From the NCBI RefSeq assembly GCF_027853965.1, contig NZ_JAQGLB010000009.1, forward strand, positions 62,001-126,000: a stretch of 64,000 nucleotides of DNA. Reading direction: 5' to 3'. The DNA comes from Saccharopolyspora indica (GTDB lineage Bacteria > Actinomycetota > Actinomycetes > Mycobacteriales > Pseudonocardiaceae). The position numbers and the translations under genes were made by a program. Positions 11,401 to 18,991 of the stretch are shown piece after piece (the first letter of the stretch is position 1; each line of letters starts with the position of its first letter). The notes below the pieces were generated by a model, which made no database searches, was not told the DNA's origin, and worked only from the letters and a program-made list of their open reading frames with translations.

Positions 11401-13372
11401 CAAGCGGCACTTCCTCGAACTGGACGTGGACACCCAGAGCCAGGACTTCACCGTGGTCGGCGTCGGCGACATGGCCGGTGACGTGTTCGGCAACGGGATG
11501 CTGCTCTCCGAGCACATCCGGCTGGTCGCCGCGTTCAACCACATGCACGTGTTCATTGACCCCGATCCGGACGCCGCGGTGTCCTTCGCCGAGCGCCGCA
11601 GGCTGTTCGAGCTGCCGCGCTCGACCTGGGACGACTACGACCGCAGCAAGATCAGCGCGGGCGGTGGCGTGTGGTCGCGCTCGCTGAAGTCGATCCCGCT
11701 GAACCCGCAGATCCGGCAGGCGCTGGGCATCGACGAGTCGGTGCGCCAGCTGGCCCCGGCCGAGCTGATCAAGAAGATCCTGCTGGCCCCGGCCGACCTG
11801 CTGTGGAACGGCGGCATCGGCACCTACGTCAAGGCCAGCGGCGAAACGCACGCCGAGGTCGGCGACAAGGCCAACGACGCGGTCCGGGTCAACGGCGCGG
11901 ACCTGCGGGTCAAGGTCGTCGGCGAGGGCGGCAACCTGGGCCTGACCCAGCTGGGCAGGATCGAGTTCGCCCGGGCCGGCGGCAAGGTCAACACCGACGC
12001 GCTGGACAACTCGGCGGGCGTGGACTGCTCCGACCACGAGGTCAACATCAAGATCCTGCTGGACCACCTGGTGGCCGACGGCAGGCTGACCGGCGAGCAG
12101 CGCAACGAGCTGCTGGCGGACATGACCGACGAGGTCGGCGAGCTGGTGCTCACCGACAACCACCGGCAGAACGCGGTGCTGGGCATCTCCCGGTCGCACG
12201 CCGGGCCGATGGTGTCGGTGCACGCCCGCCAGGTCACCGCGCTGGAGAAGAGCGCCGGGCTGGACCGCAAGCTGGAGGCGCTGCCCACCGTCAAGGAGTT
12301 CCGCGAGCGGGAGAAGAACGGCGAGGGCCTGAGCTCGCCCGAGCTGGCAACGCTGATGGCGCACGTCAAGCTCTCGCTGAAGCGGGACGTGCTGGCCAGC
12401 GGCCTGCCGGACACCGAGGCGTTCGGCAGCCGGCTGCCGGAGTACTTCCCGAAGCCGCTGCAGGAGCGCTACGGCGACGCGATCACCGCGCACCCGCTGC
12501 GCCGCGAGATCATCACGACCCTGCTGGTCAACGAGATGGTCGACGGCGGCGGCATCTCCTTCGCCTACCGGCTGGCCGAGGAGATCAGCGCCTCGACCAC
12601 GGACGCGGTGCGCGCCTTCGCGGTGGTCACCAACGTCTACGACCTGCACTCGCTGTGGCGGCAGATCGACGCGCTGGGCGGTTCGGTGCCCAGCTCGGTG
12701 GCCGACGAACTGGTCCTGGAGAGCCGCAGGCTGCTGGACCGGGCGGCGCGCTGGATGCTGAACAACCGGCCGCAGCCGCTGGCCATCGGCGCCGAGATCG
12801 CGCGCTTCCGGCCGGTGGTCGCGGAGCTGTCGAGCTCGGTGCGCGGGCTGCTGCGCGGCCGGGCGGCCGAGGGCGCCAGCGAGATGATCGAGCGGTGGAC
12901 GGCGGCGGGAGTGCCGGTGGAGCTGGCCGAACGGGTCGGCACCCTGCTGGACTCCTTCGCGCTGCTGGACGTCCGGGAGGTCGCCGAGCTGGCCGAGCGC
13001 GATGCCGGGGTGAGCGCCGAGCGCAGTCCGCGGGAGAGCGCGGACCTGTACTACACGCTCGCCGAGCACCTCGACGTGGAGCGGATGCTGCTGGCCGTCA
13101 ACGAGCTGGAGCGCGGGAACCGGTGGCACTCGCTGGCCCGGTTGGCGTTGCGGGATGATTTCTACGCATCGCTGCGCGCGATCACCATCGACGTCCTGCG
13201 GACCAGCGATCCGGGGGACGACTCCGAGCAGAAGATCGCTCACTGGGAGTCGGCCAACGAGTCGCGACTGGCGCGGGCCAACTCGTCGCTGGAGCAGATC
13301 AAGAGCTCCGGTCGACTGGACCTGGCCACGCTGTCGGTGGCCGCGCGCCAGCTGCGCAGCATGGTCCGGTGA
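8405..13372 (+). CDS. gdh: NAD-specific glutamate dehydrogenase, large (GDH180-type)
   Basis: A 1655-residue enzyme of the large bacterial NAD-GDH class, which deaminates glutamate to 2-oxoglutarate and ammonia. The length fits the roughly 1600-1650 residues usual for actinobacteria. The N-terminal half is the regulatory ACT-like region; the catalytic segment around residues 830-1150 includes SVARGGLRWSDRREDFRTE, VKNAVIVPVGAKGGFVVK and the nucleotide-binding part with VVGVGDMAGDVFGNGML. The ATG at 8405 has GGAG about ten bases upstream; another in-frame ATG at 8351 is possible. The frame stays open far upstream inside the TPR gene, but that part is only a shadow. Synteny with Rv2476c supports the call. 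Confidence 0.95.
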   Translation: MTSNPGQLKTGRPQTDGEDSAGERSGNPEIVKSRLLDRAAENAPELAELLRAYYRHVPAEEFVDDEPADLVGALRSHHELAATRVAGRPLVQIFNPERATDGWQSPATVVQIVTDDSPYLVDSVIAELGRDGAAVQRIIHPIIAVRRDVAGELLEVLPGADPAAPPADALVESWMFVEVDRVTDAERLEAISHGLTDVLNDVREVVEDTERMHAAARALAGELEQNPPPLSAAEVHDGAGLLRWLADGHFTFLGYRHYELVDDGSEPALQAVLASGLGVLRGDSVAARSLATWPDARTSAMSPELLVLTQASEPSTVHRPVHPFYVGVKTFDESGAVTGEHRFLGLFTTTALHENVLDIPFIERRVRDVIHSAGFPMESYSGQRMLEEIQNYPRAELFSTDPETLQETITGVLALAERRKLKPFLRRDPYGRFYSVLVYLPRDRYTTSSRLAMQEVLLAELGGTGLEYSTRVGESALARVAFVVHTDPENQVEPDLGRIQRRLDEAIHTWDDQMVEEVDAEQSGPSRDGHVARSLSEAMSQLGQRYAASFPEAYKEDFTAAEGLADLRRLESLSGPDDLKMSFYAPRDSSGGQRRFKIYVGGRVTLSRVLPVLQSMGVEVVDERPYEISLDGADQQHWIYDFGLRLDSELLDRVDSSLLDTLRERFEEAFRATWLGAAEVDRFNALVLRAGLNWRQASVLRAYAKYLRQVGIAYSQDYIEDAILAHRTTTTTLVRLFEARFDPALEAADRAAREADLVDEVGKLIDEVTSLDADKILRSYLSLIRATLRTNFFSADPDQQRPYLAFKLEPKEIPGLPEPRPQFEIFVYSPWVEGVHLRYGSVARGGLRWSDRREDFRTEILGLVKAQAVKNAVIVPVGAKGGFVVKRPPSPTGDPAADRKATLDEGIACYRMFISGLLDLTDNLVGGAVAPPQDVVRHDGDDSYLVVAADKGTATFSDIANDVAKSYGFWLGDAFASGGSVGYDHKAMGITAKGAWESVKRHFLELDVDTQSQDFTVVGVGDMAGDVFGNGMLLSEHIRLVAAFNHMHVFIDPDPDAAVSFAERRRLFELPRSTWDDYDRSKISAGGGVWSRSLKSIPLNPQIRQALGIDESVRQLAPAELIKKILLAPADLLWNGGIGTYVKASGETHAEVGDKANDAVRVNGADLRVKVVGEGGNLGLTQLGRIEFARAGGKVNTDALDNSAGVDCSDHEVNIKILLDHLVADGRLTGEQRNELLADMTDEVGELVLTDNHRQNAVLGISRSHAGPMVSVHARQVTALEKSAGLDRKLEALPTVKEFREREKNGEGLSSPELATLMAHVKLSLKRDVLASGLPDTEAFGSRLPEYFPKPLQERYGDAITAHPLRREIITTLLVNEMVDGGGISFAYRLAEEISASTTDAVRAFAVVTNVYDLHSLWRQIDALGGSVPSSVADELVLESRRLLDRAARWMLNNRPQPLAIGAEIARFRPVVAELSSSVRGLLRGRAAEGASEMIERWTAAGVPVELAERVGTLLDSFALLDVREVAELAERDAGVSAERSPRESADLYYTLAEHLDVERMLLAVNELERGNRWHSLARLALRDDFYASLRAITIDVLRTSDPGDDSEQKIAHWESANESRLARANSSLEQIKSSGRLDLATLSVAARQLRSMVR

Positions 13373-13432
13373 GTTGCCGGGTGGCTCGCGGGCGACCGCG
13401 GGCCACCCGCACGGCAGGAAGGGAGCTCCCCA

Positions 13433-13864
13433 GTGGGCGCGTTCGTAGCAGAGGTGGCCCTGCGCTGGTCCGACATGGACGCGTTCGGGCACGTCAACCA
13501 CGCCCGGACGATCACGCTGCTGGAGGAGGCCCGCGCCGAGCTGCTGTTCACCGAGGCCGAGCGGCAGGGCCTGCTCGGCATGGCCGAGGGCATGGTGGTG
13601 GCGCGGGTCATGATCGACTACCACAGCCCGCTGCTGTACCGGTCGAAGTCGCTGCAGGTCCAGATGTCGGTGCGGGACCTGAAGGCGGCGTCGTTCATCG
13701 TCGACTACACCGCCTACGCGCAGGAGGCGGTGGCCACCGCGGAAACCCTGATGGTGCCCTACGACCTGCGGGCCGGGCGGCCGCGGCGGCTGACCGCGGA
13801 GGAACGCGACTTCCTGGCCGAGTGGCAGCTGGAACCGGCGAAGTCGGAGAAGACCCGTGCCTGA
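13433..13864 (+). CDS. Acyl-CoA thioesterase, 4HBT hotdog family
   Basis: A 143-residue single-domain hotdog protein. The N-terminal VALRWSDMDAFGHVNHARTI carries the catalytic Asp and the GHVNHA helix start typical of YbgC/4HBT-type thioesterases, followed by LLEEARAELLF. It is predicted to hydrolyse acyl-CoA thioesters in the cytoplasm; the substrate is unknown. GTG start with GGAAGGGAG upstream. It lies directly after gdh, as Rv2475c does in M. tuberculosis, and its 3' end overlaps the next gene by eight bases, so the two are likely translationally coupled. Confidence 0.85.
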   Translation: MGAFVAEVALRWSDMDAFGHVNHARTITLLEEARAELLFTEAERQGLLGMAEGMVVARVMIDYHSPLLYRSKSLQVQMSVRDLKAASFIVDYTAYAQEAVATAETLMVPYDLRAGRPRRLTAEERDFLAEWQLEPAKSEKTRA

Positions 13865-14498
13865 ACTGCGAATGCCCGATGCGGTCGAACGCGAGGACTT
13901 AGGTGCGTTCGTCGCGCGAGCGGTGCGCCTGGACGGGCAGGCGCTGGTGCGGCTGCGCAACCGCGCGGACACCGGTCGCGCGGACGTCTGGGCGGCAACG
14001 CCCTTCGACGCGTTGTGCACGAGATCCGTTGCGGCAGAGGTGGATCCGGCGGACCTGACGGTCTCCGGCAACGAACTGCTGGCGACGCTGACGGTCGCGG
14101 GCGGTCCGGTGATGGACCCGGGCCCGCCCCGCGACCTGATGTGGCGCTCGGAGCTGCCCCCGACCACGGGCTGGCAGCGCGTGGACGACCTCCCGGCGCG
14201 GGTCGTCGGCGAGGTCGCCGAGCGCGGCATCGACGTGGCCAAGGACAACGTCGGCCCGAAGGGGACACCGCCTGCGTCGCTGCTGGACCAGGAGGTCTTC
14301 ACGGTCTCCGGCGCGGGCTACGAGGTGAAGGTCCCGCTGCGCTGCCTGTTCGTGCTGTCCGGCATGGGCTTCCTGGTCGCCGAGCCGCCGGAGTCGGAGA
14401 TCGTCCGGGTCAGCGCGACGGACGCCTGGCTCCGCCTGGACTCCCGCTACGGCGCGGTCGTCCGCCGCCGCCACGCCCTCCTCCCGCTGCTGATCTGA
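13857..14498 (+). CDS. Conserved hypothetical protein (Rv2474c-like)
   Basis: A 213-residue soluble protein with no signal peptide or membrane segment. It starts with GTG inside the last codons of the thioesterase gene. Visible features are a basic N-terminal half, a conserved-looking WRSELPPTTGWQRVDDLPARVV and a hydrophobic core LRCLFVLSGMGFLV near the end. Position and length (about 217 residues) fit Rv2474c, which follows the thioesterase gene in mycobacteria. No catalytic motif is recognised and no function is proposed. Confidence 0.75.
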   Translation: MPELRMPDAVEREDLGAFVARAVRLDGQALVRLRNRADTGRADVWAATPFDALCTRSVAAEVDPADLTVSGNELLATLTVAGGPVMDPGPPRDLMWRSELPPTTGWQRVDDLPARVVGEVAERGIDVAKDNVGPKGTPPASLLDQEVFTVSGAGYEVKVPLRCLFVLSGMGFLVAEPPESEIVRVSATDAWLRLDSRYGAVVRRRHALLPLLI

Positions 14499-14509
14499 GC
14501 GGTCGAGCG

Positions 14510-14553
14510 CCGTGAGCGCTTTCTGGTCTCATAGCCCCGCAAAACGCTCACGG
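14510..14553. terminator. Candidate bidirectional terminator hairpin
   Basis: CCGTGAGCG at 14510-14518 pairs with CGCTCACGG at 14545-14553, with T-rich and A-rich bases at the inner edges. It sits between the convergent ends of the Rv2474c-like gene and the nitroreductase gene. The 26-base loop is long, so confidence is moderate. Confidence 0.45.
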
Positions 14554-14569
14554 GCTCAGCCGCCGGATC

Positions 14570-15223
14570 TCACTCGAGGAACACGACGGTTTCCGCGCGG
14601 GCTGTGCGGACGGGGGGTGCCGTCGCGTCCTCGAATCCGATCGACACCCCGCAGAACAGCACGAGGTCGTCCGGTGGGGAGACGACTTCCGCGACGGTTC
14701 TCCGGTACACCGACCACGCCATCTGCGGGCAGCTGTGCAGCCCTTCGGCGCGGAGCAGGAGCATGAGCGTCTGCAGGTAGATGCCGATGTCGACCCATTG
14801 GGCCGAACCCATCTCACGCGGGATGTAGCAGAACAGGGCGGCCGGAGCGCCGAAGCAGTCCCAGTTGGCGGCGACGGCCTGCCGGCGGGCCCGCTCGTCC
14901 GCTCGCGGAATCCCGAGCGCGGCGTACCGCTGTTCGGCAGCGGCCACGCGACGTTCGCGGTACGGCGACTTCAACGTCGGCGGGTACATCTCGAACTCCC
15001 GCGGATCCCCGGGATCACCGGCGGCCACGCGTTCAGCTGTGCGCTTCTTCACCTCGGCCAGCGATGCACCGGTCAGCACGTAGCAGTGCCACGGCTGCAG
15101 GTTGCCTCCGGACGGAGCACGAGAGGCAGCGGTGAGCACGCGTTCGAGCGTCTCCCGCGGTACTGGTGCATCGGTGAACCGGCGCACCGCTCGGCGGCTC
15201 GCTACTGCGTCGTAGACGTTCAC
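14570..15223 (-). CDS. Nitroreductase family protein (FMN-dependent)
   Basis: A 217-residue nitroreductase-fold protein. The N-terminal YDAVASRRAVRRFTDAPVP is the usual FMN-contacting SRRSxRxF-type motif, followed by LTAASRAPSGGNLQPWHCY, and later by VDIGIYLQTLMLLLRAEGL and the C-terminal EVVSPPDDLVLFCGVSIGF. Such enzymes reduce nitro groups, quinones or flavins with NAD(P)H as homodimers. The GTG at 15223 was chosen because GGAGG precedes it and the family N-terminus begins there; a longer frame up to 15364 would add a basic, unconserved tail. Substrate unknown. Confidence 0.85.
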   Translation of the reverse strand: MNVYDAVASRRAVRRFTDAPVPRETLERVLTAASRAPSGGNLQPWHCYVLTGASLAEVKKRTAERVAAGDPGDPREFEMYPPTLKSPYRERRVAAAEQRYAALGIPRADERARRQAVAANWDCFGAPAALFCYIPREMGSAQWVDIGIYLQTLMLLLRAEGLHSCPQMAWSVYRRTVAEVVSPPDDLVLFCGVSIGFEDATAPPVRTARAETVVFLE

Positions 15224-15367
15224 CGGCAGCCGCCTCCGACCCGGTCGAACGGTGTCGCTCTCCGATTGCGAGACGTCATCAGTGCTCCTGCTGCGTCGGC
15301 TGTGCTGCGGTCTCCCCTCTGCTGACCCCCGGCGACGGGAAGACGTGACCGATGAGCTGAGCACGGC

Positions 15368-15961
15368 TCAGCTCTGCACGAGGCGCAGCGAGATGTAGTG
15401 GTTGATGCCGGTCCAGCGGGTGTGGTGCACCTTCTTGCGCTTGTACTCGCGGAATCCGAGCTTCTCGTACAGGCCCAGCGCGGGTTCGTTGATGTCGGAG
15501 ACCTCCTCCAGCAGGTACTCGCGGTACTGCGGCAGGGCGAGCAGGTGGGTCAGGAGGGCCTTCGCGGCGCCCTTGCCGCGGAACTTCGTCGCGGACGCGA
15601 CGAATTCGATCGAAGCCGTTCCTTCCCGGGGCTCGGCGAGGGCTTCGGTGAACATGCGCTGGAACATGACGCCCGCGAAGGTTCCCTTGACCGGACCCAG
15701 GTGCTTGCGCAGCTCCGCCGGGTCGCTGCGCGTCGACCGCTGCCGTCCGTCGGTGCAGGCGGCGATGGCCGCGGGTTCTCCGTCGACCAGGGCCACGTGG
15801 AAGACGTCGAGCACCAGCATGTGGGCGAATGCGTCGGCGAGCTTGCGCGGATCTTTGGAGAAGAAGGCGAAATCGGGGCCGAAGCCGTCGATGAAGACCT
15901 CGGCGATCCGGCGCCGGTAGTCCTCGCCCAGCTCCGCGGCCGGTCTGACGTCGATCATCAT
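15368..15961 (-). CDS. GNAT family N-acetyltransferase
   Basis: A 197-residue GCN5-related acetyltransferase. The acetyl-CoA binding motif A is visible as FVASATKFRGKGAAKALLTHLL (VxxxxRGxG/A type), and motif B as NEPALGLYEKLGFREYKRKK. The substrate cannot be read from sequence. Two consecutive ATG codons open the frame. The GGAGAGGCGGG that would serve as its ribosome binding site belongs to dispersed repeat copy B, whose end lies only five bases upstream, so the repeat supplies the leader of this gene. Confidence 0.85.
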   Translation of the reverse strand: MMIDVRPAAELGEDYRRRIAEVFIDGFGPDFAFFSKDPRKLADAFAHMLVLDVFHVALVDGEPAAIAACTDGRQRSTRSDPAELRKHLGPVKGTFAGVMFQRMFTEALAEPREGTASIEFVASATKFRGKGAAKALLTHLLALPQYREYLLEEVSDINEPALGLYEKLGFREYKRKKVHHTRWTGINHYISLRLVQS

Positions 15962-15965
15962 GCCA

Positions 15966-16072
15966 GTCCCGCCTCTCCGCGATTTTCAGTGGTGGTTGCG
16001 TTTGGCGTTGTTCTCGCGTTTCGCGGCTTCTTGTGGCTGGGTTGCATCACGGTCCCCTGAGGTGCGGTTGAG
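15966..16072 (-). repeat. Dispersed 106-base intergenic repeat, copy B
   Basis: Reverse-strand copy of the element described at 3635-3740. Both conserved blocks are present: CCGCACCTCAGGGGACCGTG with GCCACAAGAA, and CAACCACCACTG with AATCGCGGAGAGGCGGGAC. It lies between the TetR gene and the GNAT gene, oriented like the GNAT gene, and provides that gene's Shine-Dalgarno-like sequence. Confidence 0.85.
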
Positions 16073-16097
16073 CAGGACGCCGGTTGACACATGGGCG

Positions 16098-16889
16098 TCA
16101 TGCGTTCTCCCCGGATCGGCGGGTGATGAGTGCCTGCACGCCGTCCAGCAGCAGGTCGAGCCCGAAGGTGAAGTCGGCGTCCTCGACCCACTGCTCCGCC
16201 GGGCCGAAGGCGCCCGCGTGCACGGCCGCGTGCAGCGCGGGATGCCCTTGCTCGTCGAGGACGCGGGCGAGGACTCCGGCGTAGCCGACGGGCCCGGGCG
16301 GGGCTTCGCCGACCGGGCCGTGCAGGCCGATGGCGAGGGTGGCGCTGCTGCGGGCGTAGCCGGACAGGGCGGTGGCGATGTTGATCGCTTCTCCGGCGTC
16401 CAGCCCGGTGCCGTTCAGCGCGGCCAGCGCCCGGTCCAGCCAGCGAAGCGCGCGCGGCCCGGTCGGCGGGACCGCCGGTGCGCCGCTGAGCAGCCACGGG
16501 TGGCCGGTGAGGAAGTCGCGGTTGGCGCGGGTCCAGGTCGTGAGGTACTCGCGCCACGGCACGCCGTCCGGCTCCGGCGGTTCCGGCACTGCCGCGTCGG
16601 CCATCGCGGTGAGCAGGTCCTCCTTGCTGCCGACGTAGCCGTACAGGGCCATCGTCGAGACGCCGAGCCGGGTGGCGACGCTGCTCATCCGCACCCCGGC
16701 CAGCCCGTCGGCGTCGGCGATCCCGATGGCCGCGGCGGTGATCTGGTCGAGGTTCAAGCCTCGCCGCGGCCCCCGCCGGGAGGTGGGTTCCAGGCCCCAC
16801 ATCCGGGCGATGACGGCGGGGATCTCCTGCTCTTCTCCGATGACGCACCTCCGCGTTTTCCCGATGCAGCGAGCGGCTCCGATAAACAC
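16098..16889 (-). CDS. TetR family transcriptional regulator
   Basis: The N-terminal helix-turn-helix domain is clear: LDQITAAAIGIADADGLAGV, then MSSVATRLGVSTMALYGYV and SKEDLL. The C-terminal part resembles the TetR_C ligand-binding domain found with dihydrobiliverdin or drug-efflux regulators. The start is uncertain. GTG at 16889 gives 263 residues and lies ten bases below a TACACTGTA palindrome; ATG at 16802 gives 234 residues. Between them a strong GGAGG lies six bases before an ATC codon at the place where relatives usually start (GEEQEIPAVIARMWG). It is downstream of, and parallel to, the monooxygenase gene. Target genes are unknown. Confidence 0.85.
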   Translation of the reverse strand: MFIGAARCIGKTRRCVIGEEQEIPAVIARMWGLEPTSRRGPRRGLNLDQITAAAIGIADADGLAGVRMSSVATRLGVSTMALYGYVGSKEDLLTAMADAAVPEPPEPDGVPWREYLTTWTRANRDFLTGHPWLLSGAPAVPPTGPRALRWLDRALAALNGTGLDAGEAINIATALSGYARSSATLAIGLHGPVGEAPPGPVGYAGVLARVLDEQGHPALHAAVHAGAFGPAEQWVEDADFTFGLDLLLDGVQALITRRSGENA

Positions 16890-16898
16890 CGTAGCACG

Positions 16899-16907
16899 TA
16901 CACTGTA
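16899..16907. promoter_or_regulatory. Candidate TetR operator (TACACTGTA)
   Basis: The 9-base palindrome TACACTGTA, flanked by GTAC on both sides (GTACACTGTATTGGGTAC), lies just upstream of the tetR-like gene. Short palindromes at this spot often bind the regulator itself. No binding data; inferred from position. Confidence 0.4.
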
Positions 16908-16920
16908 TTGGGTACGGAGA

Positions 16921-17244
16921 TTATCGCTGGTGCACCGATTCCACGGTGTACAGGTGCGGCTCGTAGCGCTCCGCCAGCTCGGCGGCCCGCTGCATGTGCT
17001 CCCGCGCGACCGGGTTGCCGAGCATGGCGTGGAAGTCCTCGGCGGAGCGCCACTGGGCGTAGTTGGTCACCTTGGTGCCGTCCGTGCTGGTGTGGATGTT
17101 GGCCGAGATGAAGCCGGGCAGGTGCTGCATGACCTCCTCGGTGGCCTGCGCCAGCAGGTCGGCCAGTGCGCGCTGCTGGTCCGGCTGAACGGTGAACACG
17201 TTGATCAGCGTTGCGATCGGGGCTTCGGTCGAGATCCGGGTCAT
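16921..17244 (-). CDS. Antibiotic biosynthesis monooxygenase (ABM) domain protein
   Basis: A 107-residue single ABM-fold (ferredoxin-like) protein: ATLINVFTVQPDQQRALADL, then HLPGFISANIHTSTDGTKVTNYAQW and a His-rich end with REHMQRAAELAERYEPHLY. ABM proteins act as cofactor-free monooxygenases on aromatic polyketide-like substrates, or as quinone or haem-handling enzymes. The ATG is preceded by AGGAGG. It is divergent from a MarR regulator with an inverted repeat between them, so it is probably the MarR target. Confidence 0.85.
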   Translation of the reverse strand: MTRISTEAPIATLINVFTVQPDQQRALADLLAQATEEVMQHLPGFISANIHTSTDGTKVTNYAQWRSAEDFHAMLGNPVAREHMQRAAELAERYEPHLYTVESVHQR

Positions 17245-17265
17245 GGCTTCCTCCTGTGTCAGGAT

Positions 17266-17290
17266 CCTTACATCGGAATTATGTGTAAGG
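17266..17290. promoter_or_regulatory. Inverted repeat operator in the ABM/marR divergent promoter
   Basis: CCTTACA at 17266-17272 and TGTAAGG at 17284-17290 form a perfect inverted repeat with an 11-base centre. It lies in the 54-base gap between the two divergent starts and overlaps a -10-like CATAAT for the monooxygenase gene on the minus strand. The arrangement fits MarR autoregulation and control of the neighbour. Confidence 0.65.
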
Positions 17291-17298
17291 TTCCTGTC

Positions 17299-17727
17299 AT
17301 GAGTCAAGGGGACTTGCGCGAACGGGTCGGATACCTGGTCAAGCAGGTGCAGCAGTCGTTCCACCGCACGTGCGAGGAACGCCTCCGCCCGCTGGGACTG
17401 TCGATGTCCCAGTACGCGGTCCTGCGCGCGCTGGCCGACGCACCAGGCGCCCCGGCGGCCGAGCTCGCCCGCCGCACCTTCGTCACGCGGCAGTCCCTGC
17501 GCGACGTGCTCAACGGGCTCCAGGCCGCCGGGCTGGCCAGCGTCGCGGATCAGCCGACCACCGGCCGGGCCCGGCCCGTGACCCTCACCGAGCGGGGCCG
17601 CGCGCTGCTCGACGAGGCGGACGGCATCGTGCTCGACACCGACTCCCGCATGACGGCCGGGCTCGCCCACGCCGACGTGCGCCGGCTGGCCGAGCTGCTG
17701 ACCGCTTGCGCCGAGAACCTGGCCTGA
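17299..17727 (+). CDS. MarR family transcriptional regulator
   Basis: A 142-residue winged-helix regulator. The DNA-binding core is LSMSQYAVLRALADAPGAPAAELARRTFVTRQSLRDVLNGL followed by the wing DQPTTGRARPVTLTERG, both typical of MarR. It would act as a dimer, released by a small phenolic or drug ligand. ATG chosen at 17299 because it is the first start after the divergent operator. Its 3' end faces the ECF sigma gene with a four-base gap. Confidence 0.9.
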   Translation: MSQGDLRERVGYLVKQVQQSFHRTCEERLRPLGLSMSQYAVLRALADAPGAPAAELARRTFVTRQSLRDVLNGLQAAGLASVADQPTTGRARPVTLTERGRALLDEADGIVLDTDSRMTAGLAHADVRRLAELLTACAENLA

Positions 17728-17731
17728 GCGG

Positions 17732-18991
17732 TCAGCCGAGGTCGGCGAGCTTGCGTTCGAGCACCGCCCGCTCGCGCTCGTTGCCGCACCGCTGGACGGC
17801 GCTCTCCAGCTCGGCGCGCGCCTGCTCGGTGCGGCCGAGCCGGCCGAGCAGCTCGCCGCGAACGCTGGGCAGCAGGTGCGAGTTCGGCATCGCTCCGGCA
17901 GCCGTCAGCTCGTCCGCGATCACCAGCGCGGCGGCCGGTCCGTCGGCCATGCAGACCGCGACCGCCCGGTTCAGCTCCACCACCGGTGACGGCGCGAGCC
18001 TGCCGAGCGCCTCGTAGCAGAGCACGATGCGGTCCCAGTCCGTCGCGTCGACCGACGCCGCGACGGCGTGGCACTCGGCGATCGCGCCCTGCAGGCCGTA
18101 GGCGCCCAGGCCTCGGCCGGCCTGTTCGGCGCGAGCCAGCGCGGCTCGGCCGCGGCGGATCGCGGTGCGGTCCCAGCGGCGGCGGTCCTGGTGCTCCAGC
18201 AGCACCGGCTCGCCGTCCGGGCCGGTGCGCGCGGGAAAGCGCGCCGCGGTCAGCTCCAGCAGCGCGAGCAAGCCGTGGACCTCGGGTTCCTCCGGCACCA
18301 GACGGCTCAGCACCCGTGCCAGGCGCTGCGCTTCGTGCGCGAGGTCGACCCTGATCAGCTCGGTGCCGGAGCTCGCCGACGAGCCCTCGGTGAAGATCAC
18401 GTAGATCGCGCTGAGCACCGAGCCGAGCCGCTCGGTCCGCTCCGCGGCCGCGGGCACGGCGAACGGCACCCGGGCCGCGGCGAGCGTCTTCTTCGCCCGG
18501 GTGATGCGGGCCTGCACGGTGGCGGTCGGGACCAGGAACGCCTTGGCGATCTCGTCGCTGGTCAGGCCGCCGATCACGCGCAGCGTCAGTGCGATCCGCG
18601 CCTCCGCCGACAGCACCGGGTGGCAGGCGGTGAACATCAGCGCGAGCACGTCGTCGTCGATCCGGTCCGGGTCCCACAGCACGTCCCCGGCGCCGTCCTC
18701 GCCCCGGTCGCGGGCGAGGACGGCGTACCGCTCGTCGAGGGCGGCGCGGCGCCGGAACGCGTCGATCGCGCGGCGCCGGCCCACGGTGAGCAGCCACCCC
18801 GAAGGGCTGGCCGGCACACCGCTGCGCGGCCACGTCACGAGGGCCTCCGCGAACGCCTCCTGCGCGAGGTCCTCGGCGAGCGCGAAATCACCGGTGTAGC
18901 GGGCCAGCGCGCCGACGATCCGCGCGGACTCGATCCGCCACACCGCCGCGACGGCATCCCGGCTCAGAGCTGGCCGGTCGTCTCGCGCCAA
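17732..18991 (-). CDS. ECF sigma factor, ECF42-like with C-terminal extension
   Basis: A 419-residue sigma-70 family protein. Region 2 is visible near the N-terminus (LAEDLAQEAFAEALVTWP, then GWLLTVGRRRAIDAFRRR), and region 4 as LTSDEIAKAFLVPTATVQARI. A C-terminal extension of about 200 residues has TPR-like helical repeats (GLLALLELTAARFPA, ELNRAVAVCMADGPAAALVI). This layout plus an adjacent YCII/DGPF gene defines the ECF42 group, in which the extension is needed for activity and no anti-sigma factor is known. The TTG at 18991 has GGAAGGAG five bases upstream and overlaps the YCII gene end, implying coupling. Confidence 0.88.
   Translation of the reverse strand: MARDDRPALSRDAVAAVWRIESARIVGALARYTGDFALAEDLAQEAFAEALVTWPRSGVPASPSGWLLTVGRRRAIDAFRRRAALDERYAVLARDRGEDGAGDVLWDPDRIDDDVLALMFTACHPVLSAEARIALTLRVIGGLTSDEIAKAFLVPTATVQARITRAKKTLAAARVPFAVPAAAERTERLGSVLSAIYVIFTEGSSASSGTELIRVDLAHEAQRLARVLSRLVPEEPEVHGLLALLELTAARFPARTGPDGEPVLLEHQDRRRWDRTAIRRGRAALARAEQAGRGLGAYGLQGAIAECHAVAASVDATDWDRIVLCYEALGRLAPSPVVELNRAVAVCMADGPAAALVIADELTAAGAMPNSHLLPSVRGELLGRLGRTEQARAELESAVQRCGNERERAVLERKLADLG

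Noticed and set aside
8297-14302. 2001-residue minus-strand frame opposite gdh
   Set aside because: GC-rich antisense shadow with Arg/Gln/His-biased composition; gdh on the plus strand is certain.
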